Source: Candidatus Wildermuthbacteria bacterium GWA2_46_15
GTDB taxonomy: Bacteria; Patescibacteriota; Minisyncoccia; Minisyncoccales; GWA2-46-15
Assembly (NCBI GenBank): GCA_001823105.1
Contig: MHTO01000021.1
Location: 1-15,307, forward strand
DNA: 15,307 nucleotides
Direction of reading: 5' to 3'
Shown: piece after piece, positions 5,615 through 11,315 of the stretch
How the letters are laid out: each line of letters starts with the position of its first letter
Numbering within the stretch: the first letter of the stretch is position 1
Translations under genes and position numbers: made by a program
The notes under the pieces: generated by a model
Databases searched by the model: none
Told to the model about the DNA's origin: nothing
Seen by the model: the letters and a program-made list of their open reading frames with translations, nothing else

Positions 5615-5869
5615 ATGGTTCAGAGTCCAAAAATAAAAAAGAAAGGCGTTGTTCTTGAAGCTTTACCAAGCACTAGTTTTCGAGTTCAGTTAGAGGCAGG
5701 ACCAGAGGTTCTTGCCCATCTTTCTGGTAAACTGAGGATACACCGGATCAAAATCTTGGTGGGCGATACGGTTCAGGTGGAATTGAGTCCTTATGACGAA
5801 AAGAGAGGTCGGATCGTCTATCGAGAATCAACCTTTTCCGGTCCGCCCCGAAATTATAGCAGGAGATGA
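5615..5869 (+). CDS. infA: translation initiation factor IF-1
   Basis: 84 aa. It binds the 30S A site during initiation. The S1/OB-fold signatures are clear: [20 protein letters not shown], then [38 protein letters not shown]. It carries a C-terminal extension of about 12 residues ([13 protein letters not shown]) beyond the usual 72-aa form. First gene of the ribosomal protein operon, with its promoter at 5569-5597, and followed 12 nt later by rpmJ. The order infA-rpmJ-rpsM-rpsK is the standard bacterial one. Confidence 0.95.
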   Translation: MVQSPKIKKKGVVLEALPSTSFRVQLEAGPEVLAHLSGKLRIHRIKILVGDTVQVELSPYDEKRGRIVYRESTFSGPPRNYSRR

Positions 5870-5881
5870 TATATCAGATAA

Positions 5882-5995
5882 ATGAAAGTCAAACCTTCAA
5901 TCAAGAAAATTTGTAATCACTGTAAAATCGTCCGCCGAAAAAGAAGGGTATATTTAATTTGTCAGAATCCAAAACATAAGATGAGACAAGGTTAA
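5882..5995 (+). CDS. rpmJ: 50S ribosomal protein L36
   Basis: 37 aa from ATG 5882 to TAA 5993-5995. This is the zinc-ribbon form of L36: CNHC (C11, C14), C27 and H32 provide the metal ligands. [11 protein letters not shown]...C is the canonical N-terminus and the protein ends KMRQG. It lies between infA and rpsM, as in most bacteria. Confidence 0.97.
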   Translation: MKVKPSIKKICNHCKIVRRKRRVYLICQNPKHKMRQG

Positions 5996-6007
5996 TATCT
6001 AATTTGA

Positions 6008-6397
6008 ATGCCCAGAATAGTTGGTATCAACATTCCCGAGAATAAACATATCGAAATCGCCTTGACTTACATCTACGGTATCGGTCGGCCTTTGAGCCGA
6101 AAGGTTTTAACCGAGGCAGGTATCCCTTTTGATAAGAAAGCAGCAGACTTGACGCCTCAGGAACTGAATCGATTAAAAGAGCTGATTGATAAAGACTATA
6201 AGACAGAAGGCGATTTGCGTCGTCAGGTCATGACGAATATCAAGCGTTTAAAGGATATTGGGTCTTGGCGCGGTCTCCGGCATGCCAAGAAGTTGCCGGT
6301 CAGAGGTCAAAAGACCAAGACCAACACACGGACCGTCAGGGGGAATGTTAGAAAAACGGTGGGATCTGGAAGAAAACCAGCCGCTGAGCCAACCTAA
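6008..6397 (+). CDS. rpsM: 30S ribosomal protein S13
   Basis: 129 aa. It sits in the head of the small subunit, contacting the P-site tRNA and the 50S bridge. The N-terminus [26 protein letters not shown] and the C-terminal [27 protein letters not shown] are diagnostic. The basic C-terminal tail is of normal length. It lies 12 nt after rpmJ and 5 nt before rpsK, in the ribosomal operon. Confidence 0.97.
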   Translation: MPRIVGINIPENKHIEIALTYIYGIGRPLSRKVLTEAGIPFDKKAADLTPQELNRLKELIDKDYKTEGDLRRQVMTNIKRLKDIGSWRGLRHAKKLPVRGQKTKTNTRTVRGNVRKTVGSGRKPAAEPT

Positions 6398-6402
6398 TCG
6401 TT

Positions 6403-6849
6403 ATGGGTAAGAAACGCATTATTACAAAAACTGAACCGGGTTTGACCGGAGAGGCCGCCGAGAAAAAAGCGGAAATCGCCTTATCTAAAAAGGCTAGTTT
6501 AGGAATTAACGAAGGCTCTATCTATATTAATTCCACCTACAATAACACGATTATTACTCTAACCGATATGAGGGGCAATGCTCTAACCGGGGTCAGCGCG
6601 GGCAGCCTTGGCTTTAAGGGGACTAAGAAATCGACTCCTTTTGCTGCTTCGAAGGTCGCTGAAGCTTTGGCCGAAAGAGCTAAAAAGATCGGCGTCATTA
6701 AGGTTTGGGTCATTATCAAGGGGATTGGCTCTGGTCGAGAATCGGCTTTAAGGTCTTTGGCCGGCCGTGGATTAGAGATTCTTTCGATCAAGGACGCGAC
6801 GCCCGTTCCTCATAACGGCTGCCGGCCGCCCAAGGTAAGGAGGGTCTAA
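6403..6849 (+). CDS. rpsK: 30S ribosomal protein S11
   Basis: 148 aa. Platform protein that interacts with 16S rRNA near the mRNA exit. It has the conserved core [18 protein letters not shown]...[18 protein letters not shown] and ends [18 protein letters not shown]. There is a charged N-terminal extension of about 35 residues before the core, longer than the E. coli protein. AAGGAGGG close to its 3' end (6837-6844) may serve as a distant Shine-Dalgarno for rpsD. Confidence 0.97.
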   Translation: MGKKRIITKTEPGLTGEAAEKKAEIALSKKASLGINEGSIYINSTYNNTIITLTDMRGNALTGVSAGSLGFKGTKKSTPFAASKVAEALAERAKKIGVIKVWVIIKGIGSGRESALRSLAGRGLEILSIKDATPVPHNGCRPPKVRRV

Positions 6850-6858
6850 TCAACTACT

Positions 6859-7506
6859 ATGCCATTGGATTCCAAGTGTAAAGTTTGTCGGAGACAAGGC
6901 GTAAAACTCTTCCTGAGAGGCGAGCGTTGTTTTTCTCCCAAGTGCGCCATGATTAAAAGACCGACGCCGCCCGGAATCAAGAGAAAGAGAAGGCGAGGCT
7001 CTTTGTCCGAATATGGCAAAGAATTGAGAGAGAAACAAAAGCTTAAGGCCTGGTATGGCCTGGGGGAAGGGCAATTCAAGAAATATGTTAAGGAAATTTT
7101 GAATAAGACGAAGAGAATCCAGAAGGAGAAGGAAGAAGATGCGACCCTGCTTTTGATTAAGAGATTAGAATCCCGGCTCGATAGTGTCGTTTTCAGAATG
7201 GGCATCGTTAGTTCTCGCGCCCTGGCTCGGCAATTGGTTTCACACGGCTATTTCAGAGTTAACGGCCGCCACGTTGATATTCCTTCTTATCGGGTTAAGA
7301 AAGACGACCAGATTTCCGTCAAGCCGCAAAAGACAAAGAAGAAAATCTTTCAAAACGCAGTTCAATTCATTAAGGGACAGAAATTGCCCGAGTGGTTGCA
7401 GGTTAATCCTCAGACCCTTGAGGCCAAGGTTTTGTCTGATCCGATTTTGGATGCCGAAAGCCTGCCGGCGGAGATTCCGGCCATCTTTGAATTTTATTCG
7501 AGATAA
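6859..7506 (+). CDS. rpsD: 30S ribosomal protein S4
   Basis: 215 aa. Primary 16S-binding assembly protein. The N-terminal zinc form has four cysteines: C7, C10, C24 and C29 (CKVC...GERCFSPKC). The S4 RNA-binding domain follows (LESRLDSVVFRMGIVSSRALARQLVSHGYFRVNG, about 96-130). It ends with the family-typical FEFYSR. The last codons TCG AGA TAA are also the beginning of a 26-bp unit that is tandemly repeated three times after the gene (7496-7573). In many bacteria S4 feeds back on its own operon; no binding site can be identified here. Confidence 0.96.
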   Translation: MPLDSKCKVCRRQGVKLFLRGERCFSPKCAMIKRPTPPGIKRKRRRGSLSEYGKELREKQKLKAWYGLGEGQFKKYVKEILNKTKRIQKEKEEDATLLLIKRLESRLDSVVFRMGIVSSRALARQLVSHGYFRVNGRHVDIPSYRVKKDDQISVKPQKTKKKIFQNAVQFIKGQKLPEWLQVNPQTLEAKVLSDPILDAESLPAEIPAIFEFYSR

Positions 7507-7584
7507 GCGAAGCTTAGTCTCATTCGAGATAAGCGAAGCTTAGTCTCATTCGAGATAAGCGAAGCTTAGTCTCGCTAGAGCGAG
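7496..7584 (+). repeat. three tandem 26-bp hairpin repeats plus composite palindrome between rpsD and rpoA
   Basis: Perfect 26-bp units at 7496-7521, 7522-7547 and 7548-7573. Each folds as GAGA-TAAGC, GAA, GCTTA-g-TCTC (9 bp with one bulge). The first unit includes the last two sense codons and the stop of rpsD. The array ends with palindrome CTCGCTAGAGCGAG (7571-7584). 7555-7584 match the alaS leader repeat (2330-2359) in inverse orientation at 28 of 30 positions. There is no U-tract, so it is not an evident terminator. There are no spacers, so it is not CRISPR. Confidence 0.9.
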
Positions 7585-7604
7585 ATAATCATTAACTTAA
7601 CAAT

Positions 7605-8417
7605 ATGATTCCCTTGTTTTCAAAGCCCAAAATCATTTCCGAAAAAGATAACCAGGCCGTCTTCGAGATAGAATCCCTTTATCCGGGCTATGGCGTCACC
7701 GTGGGAAATAGCCTGAGACGAGTTCTGATTTCTTCCTTGCCCGGAGCGGCCGTGGCCAAGATGAAGATTAAGGGCGTGTCCCATGAATTTTCGACCGTCC
7801 CGGGCGTTCTCGAAGATGTCATTCAGATTATGCTCAATTTGAAAAAATTGAGGTTTAAAATATTTTCTGAAGAACCCCAGAAAGCAATTTTAAAAATCAA
7901 GGGAGAGAAAGAAGTTAAAGGAAAGGATTTTAGTCTGCCCTCCCAGCTGGAGCTGATCAATAAGGATGAGCACCTGGCCAGTCTAACGGCTAAATCAGCT
8001 GATTTGGAAATCGAAATTGAAGTAGAAAAAGGGATTGGCTATTTGCCTCGGGAAAAAAGAAAAAGAGGCAAGTTAGCCATTGGTGAAATTCTGGTTGACG
8101 CCATTTTTACTCCGGTCAGGAAAGTTGGCTATCAAGTGGAAAACATGCGGGTGGGGGAAAGAACCGATTTTGACAAACTGCGCCTCGAGGTCGAGACCGA
8201 TGGAACGATTACGCCAGTTGAAGCCGTTTCCCGGGCGGCGCAAATTCTCGTTGACCACTTTTCGCTGGTCAGTCAGAGCTTGGTCGTTGAAGAAAGAACG
8301 AAAGCGGGAACAAAAGAAAAAAAACCGAGAAAAAAGAAAGTCGGTGCGGTAAAAAAACCAGTCAAAAAGAAGCCTGCCTCATCGGCGGGTGCGCCGGCGA
8401 GGCGCAAAAACAAGTAA
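7605..8417 (+). CDS. rpoA: RNA polymerase alpha subunit lacking the C-terminal domain
   Basis: 270 aa. It forms the dimer on which core RNA polymerase assembles. The N-terminal domain is complete: ESLYPGYGVTVGNSLRRVLISSLPGAAV (about 24-51), VPGVLEDVIQIMLNLK (66-81), GYLPREKRKRG (144-154), VENMRVGERTDFDKLRLEVETDGTITP, and a helix ending near residue 232. The alpha-CTD (about 70-80 residues in standard 310-330-aa alpha) is absent. Residues 237-270 are instead a histone-like basic tail, 16 of 34 residues Lys or Arg. No frameshift remnant of a CTD is apparent, because rplQ starts immediately at 8418. The window's strong promoters have good -10 elements, consistent with little need for UP-element contacts (inference). 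Confidence 0.95.
   Translation: MIPLFSKPKIISEKDNQAVFEIESLYPGYGVTVGNSLRRVLISSLPGAAVAKMKIKGVSHEFSTVPGVLEDVIQIMLNLKKLRFKIFSEEPQKAILKIKGEKEVKGKDFSLPSQLELINKDEHLASLTAKSADLEIEIEVEKGIGYLPREKRKRGKLAIGEILVDAIFTPVRKVGYQVENMRVGERTDFDKLRLEVETDGTITPVEAVSRAAQILVDHFSLVSQSLVVEERTKAGTKEKKPRKKKVGAVKKPVKKKPASSAGAPARRKNK
8376..8403 (+). repeat. GC-rich palindrome inside the rpoA 3' end
   Basis: Arms GCCTCATCGGCG and CGCCGGCGAGGC with loop GGTG; the two arm mismatches (AT against GC) leave one G-T wobble. It is in frame, encoding ASSAGAPAR (residues 258-266) in the basic tail, 12 nt before the rpoA stop codon. Its composition is unlike the Lys-rich surroundings, so it may be another inserted REP-like element. 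Confidence 0.6.
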
Positions 8418-8768
8418 ATGAACAAGAGAAAGAAGGGCCGAAAACTATCCAGAAAAAGAGATCAGCGCCGGGCATTGCTGAAGATTTTGGCCACCAACCT
8501 GATTTTAAAAGAGAGAATTAAGACGACCCGGGCCAAAGCGAAAGAAATGGCGCCTTTTGTTGAGAAGGCCGTCACTTTAGCTAAAAAGCAAAACCTCAGC
8601 TCTCGGAGGGCTCTGGCGGGACTTTTTTCAGACAGAGTTGTGAGAAAGTTGATTAAGGAATTGGGGCCGAGGTACCAACAGAGATCCGGCGGCTATCTGA
8701 GAATTTTGAAATTAGGACCGCGCCGCTCGGATGCGGCCGAGATGACGATTATTGAGCTAATCAAATGA
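8418..8768 (+). CDS. rplQ: 50S ribosomal protein L17
   Basis: 116 aa. Located near the peptide exit tunnel. Diagnostic pattern: RKRDQRRALLKILATNLILKERIKTTRAKAKEMAPFVEKAVTLAK, then SRRALAGLF, and GPRYQQRSGGYLRILKLGPRRSDAAEMTIIEL at the end. The start codon directly follows the rpoA stop with no gap, and the 3' end overlaps rplM by 4 nt, so translation is probably coupled. Confidence 0.97.
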   Translation: MNKRKKGRKLSRKRDQRRALLKILATNLILKERIKTTRAKAKEMAPFVEKAVTLAKKQNLSSRRALAGLFSDRVVRKLIKELGPRYQQRSGGYLRILKLGPRRSDAAEMTIIELIK

Positions 8769-9130
8769 ACATGACTAAGGCGCGAATCCATACCATTGAC
8801 GCTCGGGGTCGGTCTCTCGGTCGGCTGGCGAGTCAGATCGCCCAGCTCCTGAGGGGAAAACAGAGTCCCAACTTTCTTCCCTATAAAGAAAGCGGGGAAA
8901 TGGTTATTATCGAGAATGTCGGCCAGATGGTTTTGACGGGGAAAAAAGAGAGTCAGAAAAAATACTTTTCTCATTCGGGCTATCCTAAAGGGGCCAAGCA
9001 AGTTCCGATCAAGAAAATCTTAGAGACTAAACCCGAGAAAGTTTTACGCCGAGCCGTTTTCGGCATGCTGCCCCATAACAAGCTGAGTTTGAAAATTATC
9101 AGAAATTTAAGATTTAAGAAAGAGAGATGA
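8765..9130 (+). CDS. rplM: 50S ribosomal protein L13 (short form)
   Basis: 121 aa against about 142 in most bacteria. Early assembly protein of the large subunit. Clear core: IDARGRSLGRLASQIAQLLRGK, VIIENVGQMVLTGKK, YFSHSGYPKGAKQVPIKKIL, KPEKVLRRAVFGMLPHNKL. The first roughly ten and last roughly ten residues of the usual protein are missing. ATGA overlaps at both ends (with rplQ and rpsI) indicate tight coupling. An internal ATG at 8771 (Met3) is an alternative start. Confidence 0.96.
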   Translation: MNMTKARIHTIDARGRSLGRLASQIAQLLRGKQSPNFLPYKESGEMVIIENVGQMVLTGKKESQKKYFSHSGYPKGAKQVPIKKILETKPEKVLRRAVFGMLPHNKLSLKIIRNLRFKKER

Positions 9131-9582
9131 TCAAAGAAAAAGTTAAGGCAAAAAAGAAGGTCATCAAGCCCAGAAAGATAGTTAAGGCACCGCCTCGGTA
9201 CATTGAGGGTTTGGGTCGGAGAAAAACGGCGGTGGCTCGCGTTCGTTTATTCTCGAAAGGGGAAGAGAGATTTTTGGTCAATAACATAGATTATCGTCAG
9301 TATTTTTCTACCCCGTTTTTACAACGCTTGGCCAGCGAAGCTCTGTCTAAAACCGATCTGGTGGAAAAATTGGGACTGGAAATCATTGTTCGGGGCGGGG
9401 GCATTAAGGCACAGGCCGAAGCGGTCAGATTGGGAATCAGTCGAGCCTTGGTCGGATTAGCTCCTGAGGCCTACAAAAAACTGAGGAAATTAGGCTATTT
9501 GACCCGAGATCCACGAATGCGAGAGAGAAAGAAGTTTGGCTTAAAGAGAGCCCGCAAAGCCCCCCAGTGGCAAAAAAGATAA
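9127..9582 (+). CDS. rpsI: 30S ribosomal protein S9
   Basis: 151 aa. Head protein whose C-terminal tail touches P-site tRNA. Pattern: GLGRRKTAVARVRLF (about 29-43), VNNIDYRQYF, VRGGGIKAQAEAVRLGISRALVG and a C-terminal RDPRMRERKKFGLKRARKAPQWQKR. The final residue is Arg, as required in the family. It has a Lys-rich N-terminal extension of about 27 residues. Its stop codon lies within the left arm of the operon terminator. Confidence 0.97.
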   Translation: MIKEKVKAKKKVIKPRKIVKAPPRYIEGLGRRKTAVARVRLFSKGEERFLVNNIDYRQYFSTPFLQRLASEALSKTDLVEKLGLEIIVRGGGIKAQAEAVRLGISRALVGLAPEAYKKLRKLGYLTRDPRMRERKKFGLKRARKAPQWQKR

Positions 9583-9598
9583 TTTTATTATCTTTTTT
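9572..9598 (+). terminator. operon terminator overlapping the rpsI stop codon
   Basis: A perfect 12-bp stem: AAAAAAGATAAT (9572-9583), loop TTT, ATTATCTTTTTT (9587-9598), the right arm providing the U-tract. The rpsI codons AAA AGA TAA are inside the left arm, so a terminating ribosome could occlude the hairpin. The stem is AT-rich but symmetrical, so it can work in both directions. Confidence 0.8.
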
Positions 9599-9618
9599 GT
9601 CCTGAGTTTGTCGAAGGG
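9599..9618 (-). repeat. CCTTCGACA/CTCAGG-type dispersed repeat after rpsI
   Basis: The plus strand reads GTCCTGAGTTTGTCGAAGGG; its reverse complement matches the repeat inside alaS (4049-4084) in the CCCTTCGACA and CTCAGG parts. It directly abuts the terminator. Confidence 0.7.
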
Positions 9619-9634
9619 CAAAAACGCTAAAAAT

Positions 9635-9811
9635 ATGATCGGACCCATTTTTGTCATCATCGCTTTCTTCGTCTGTCTCGCCCTTGGTTATATGGTTTGC
9701 CGGTTTGGCGGTCAATGCGAACAGATGGAATTTGGCATTGCGGCCATTATCGGGGTCTTTATTTTTATCATCCTCATTCTCCTTTTACAAAAGTATTCAG
9801 GGACTCCTTAA
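9635..9811 (+). CDS. small two-pass membrane protein, 58 aa
   Basis: From ATG 9635 it gives 58 residues: transmembrane segment 1 about 3-22 (GPIFVIIAFFVCLALGYMVC), a short loop FGGQCEQME, segment 2 about 33-51 (GIAAIIGVFIFIILILLLQ). The frame stays open upstream to a TTG at 9608, but that codon lies inside the dispersed repeat, so the ATG is preferred. It ends 6 nt before the nuclease gene and is probably cotranscribed with it. No family recognised. The three Cys (two near the membrane edge, one in the loop) are notable for so small a protein. Confidence 0.6.
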   Translation: MIGPIFVIIAFFVCLALGYMVCRFGGQCEQMEFGIAAIIGVFIFIILILLLQKYSGTP

Positions 9812-9817
9812 ACTTTC

Positions 9818-10513
9818 ATGCTCAAAGAACTGATTGATAAGTTTTATCTTGATCGGGAGAAAGCTAAGGAAAGAGAACAAACTAGGTTTTATATTACCGA
9901 TGCCGGACGATGCTCCCGGGCGATTTTTTTTAAGTTTAAGAAAGCTCCCCGGGAAGAAATTGAAGCTAGGGTTTTACGGATGTTCGATCACGGAGACTAT
10001 ATCCATCGCCTGATTTTGAATACTCTTTTCAGCCTAGGATTGGTCAGGTCCTCGGAGATTAATATCCCGCCCCAGCAAGTTATTTCCGGACGGGCCGATG
10101 CCATTTTAACCTGGGAAAACGAGCTTTATGTCCTGGACATCAAAAGCATGAACAGTTTTCTCTTTAAGAATCTTCTCCAACCAAAAGAAGAGAACCTTGA
10201 CCAACTCCAACTCTATCTTCATTTTTTCAATATCCAAAAAGGCATCCTGCTTTATGTCAACAAGGACACTCAGGAATTAAAAGAGTTTATTGTCATCTAT
10301 GATCGTGCCCGATCAGAAAAACTCCTCAAGGGCTTACAGGAACTGAGGGGTAAGATTGATAACAATACCATTCCCGCCCGGCTTTTGGATTTTCCCAGTA
10401 ACAAAGAATGCCAATTTTGCCAATTCCGCGAGATTTGCGGTCAGGCTTTGGCGGGTGAGATGAGTTGGTCAGAATTCAAAAAGAAACTGAGTTCCCAAAA
10501 GCCGCTTCTTTAA
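9818..10513 (+). CDS. PD-(D/E)XK nuclease, Cas4/RecB-like with probable Fe-S cluster
   Basis: 231 aa. Motifs fit the Cas4/RecB-nuclease family: HxxxxH-like FDHGDYIH (H58, H63), GRADAIL (D94), YVLDIKS (D107, K109) and QLQLYLH (Q129/Q131). One N-terminal cysteine (C32, GRCSRAIFF) plus a C-terminal C-x2-C-x5-C (C198, C201, C207) match the four-cysteine 4Fe-4S pattern of Cas4 and AddB. Predicted role: DNA exonuclease or end-processing. No CRISPR array, cas1 or cas2 is nearby, so it is a solo Cas4-like protein, frequent in Patescibacteria. Its neighbours are a small membrane protein (6 nt upstream) and the RAYT transposase (starting 48 nt downstream, behind a palindrome). The physiological substrate is unknown. 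Confidence 0.82.
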   Translation: MLKELIDKFYLDREKAKEREQTRFYITDAGRCSRAIFFKFKKAPREEIEARVLRMFDHGDYIHRLILNTLFSLGLVRSSEINIPPQQVISGRADAILTWENELYVLDIKSMNSFLFKNLLQPKEENLDQLQLYLHFFNIQKGILLYVNKDTQELKEFIVIYDRARSEKLLKGLQELRGKIDNNTIPARLLDFPSNKECQFCQFREICGQALAGEMSWSEFKKKLSSQKPLL

Positions 10514-10516
10514 CCG

Positions 10517-10556
10517 AGCTTGTGCTAGTTGTGCTAGGTTCGACCTAGCACAAGCT
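10517..10556 (+). repeat. left palindrome of the RAYT unit, with doubled half-site
   Basis: TTGTGCTAGGT (10529-10539), loop TCG, ACCTAGCACAA (10543-10553). The preceding AGCTTGTGCTAG (10517-10528) is an extra left arm and also pairs, over 12 bp, with CTAGCACAAGCT (10545-10556), so two mutually exclusive hairpins are possible. It ends 5 nt before the transposase ATG. Confidence 0.85.
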
Positions 10557-10561
10557 AAATA

Positions 10562-11272
10562 ATGAGAAAGGCTCAATTAGCCAAGGGTCATATCTATCAC
10601 ATTTATAATCGAGGCGTGGAAAAACGCGATGTTTTCAGCGGCGATAATGACCGCTGGCGGTTTTTACAAGGCTTGTTTCTTTTCAATGACGTTGAAGTGT
10701 CGGCGAATCTTCTTTGGCAAGTGGAAAGAAATTTCGGCAGAGCGACGTTTAAAACGCTGAACGCCTTTTTAAAAGAGCAGCAACGCAAACCTCTGGTGCG
10801 GTTGATGGCCGATTGTTTGATGCCCAACCATTATCATCTGTTAGTTGAAGAAATTATGGACGGAGGCATTTCTAAATTTATGCAGAAACTCGGCACCGGC
10901 TATACGATGTATTTCAACAAAATAAATCAAAGAGTTGGGCCGCTTTTCCAAGGAAGTTTTAAGGCGGTCTTAATTGAAACACAAGAGCAGTTGGAACGAT
11001 TGCTGGTTTATATTAATGTCATCAATCCTGGACAGCTAGCCGAGCCCGACCTGAAAGATGACGGGATTAGGGATATAGAGAAGGTGCTGAAGTTTGCCGA
11101 AGATTATTTATGGAGCACGCATCGGGAATATTTGGGAGTCAGGAATCCGTTCATTATCGACAAAGGGCTGTTGGGCGATATCTTTTCTAATTCCAAAGAT
11201 TATCGCGATTTTGTTCGAGCGGCTTTGGAAGAAAGAAAACTCGGAAGCATTAGCAATTTATTCCTCGAATAA
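10562..11272 (+). CDS. REP-associated tyrosine transposase (Y1_Tnp, HUH family)
   Basis: 236 aa. Single-strand DNA endonuclease/transposase of the IS200-like Y1 family. N-terminal GHIYHIYNRGVEKRDVF (9-25) is the RAYT opening; the HUH motif is MPNHYHLLVE (H90, H92); the catalytic tyrosine is probably Y114 in GTGYTMYFNK (Y117 the alternative); then GPLFQGSFKAV, YINVINP and a YLWSTHREY segment. Length and motifs appear complete, so it may be active. It is flanked by identical palindromes that resemble those inside mnmA. The nucleotide composition does not stand out from its neighbours. RAYTs are thought to spread REP sequences while rarely moving themselves. Confidence 0.9.
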   Translation: MRKAQLAKGHIYHIYNRGVEKRDVFSGDNDRWRFLQGLFLFNDVEVSANLLWQVERNFGRATFKTLNAFLKEQQRKPLVRLMADCLMPNHYHLLVEEIMDGGISKFMQKLGTGYTMYFNKINQRVGPLFQGSFKAVLIETQEQLERLLVYINVINPGQLAEPDLKDDGIRDIEKVLKFAEDYLWSTHREYLGVRNPFIIDKGLLGDIFSNSKDYRDFVRAALEERKLGSISNLFLE

Positions 11273-11278
11273 ATAAAC

Positions 11279-11303
11279 TTGTGCTAGGTTCGACCTAGCA
11301 CAA
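11279..11303 (+). repeat. right palindrome of the RAYT unit
   Basis: TTGTGCTAGGT, TCG, ACCTAGCACAA, identical over all 25 nt to the left copy. It lies 6 nt after the transposase stop and 12 nt before the 3' end of the convergent PEGA gene, so as RNA it could also act as a hairpin at either transcript end, although no U-tract follows. Confidence 0.85.
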
Positions 11304-11315
11304 ATCGCTATTAAA

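Larger units (their letters stand above)
10517..11303 (+). mobile_element. RAYT transposase unit with flanking REP-like palindromes
   Basis: A REP-associated tyrosine transposase gene (10562-11272) lies between two identical 25-nt palindromes at 10529-10553 and 11279-11303. The left side has an additional half-site, giving an alternative larger hairpin. No target duplications are evident. The layout is that of a domesticated or REP-proliferating single-strand transposase unit related to IS200/IS605. Confidence 0.75.

Noticed and set aside
6846..7205. Minus-strand frames opposite the rpsD 5' half
   Set aside because: Antisense shadow of a conserved ribosomal protein gene.
7184..7543. Plus-strand 119-codon frame overlapping the rpsD 3' half
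   Set aside because: It is the alternative frame of rpsD running into the repeats; it has an unprotein-like composition and no start signal.
7496..7573. CRISPR array between rpsD and rpoA
   Set aside because: The 26-bp repeats are directly adjacent with no spacers and begin within the rpsD stop codon.
9608..9634. TTG start extending the small membrane protein by nine residues
   Set aside because: The TTG and following codons lie in or next to the dispersed repeat; ATG 9635 directly precedes the first hydrophobic segment.
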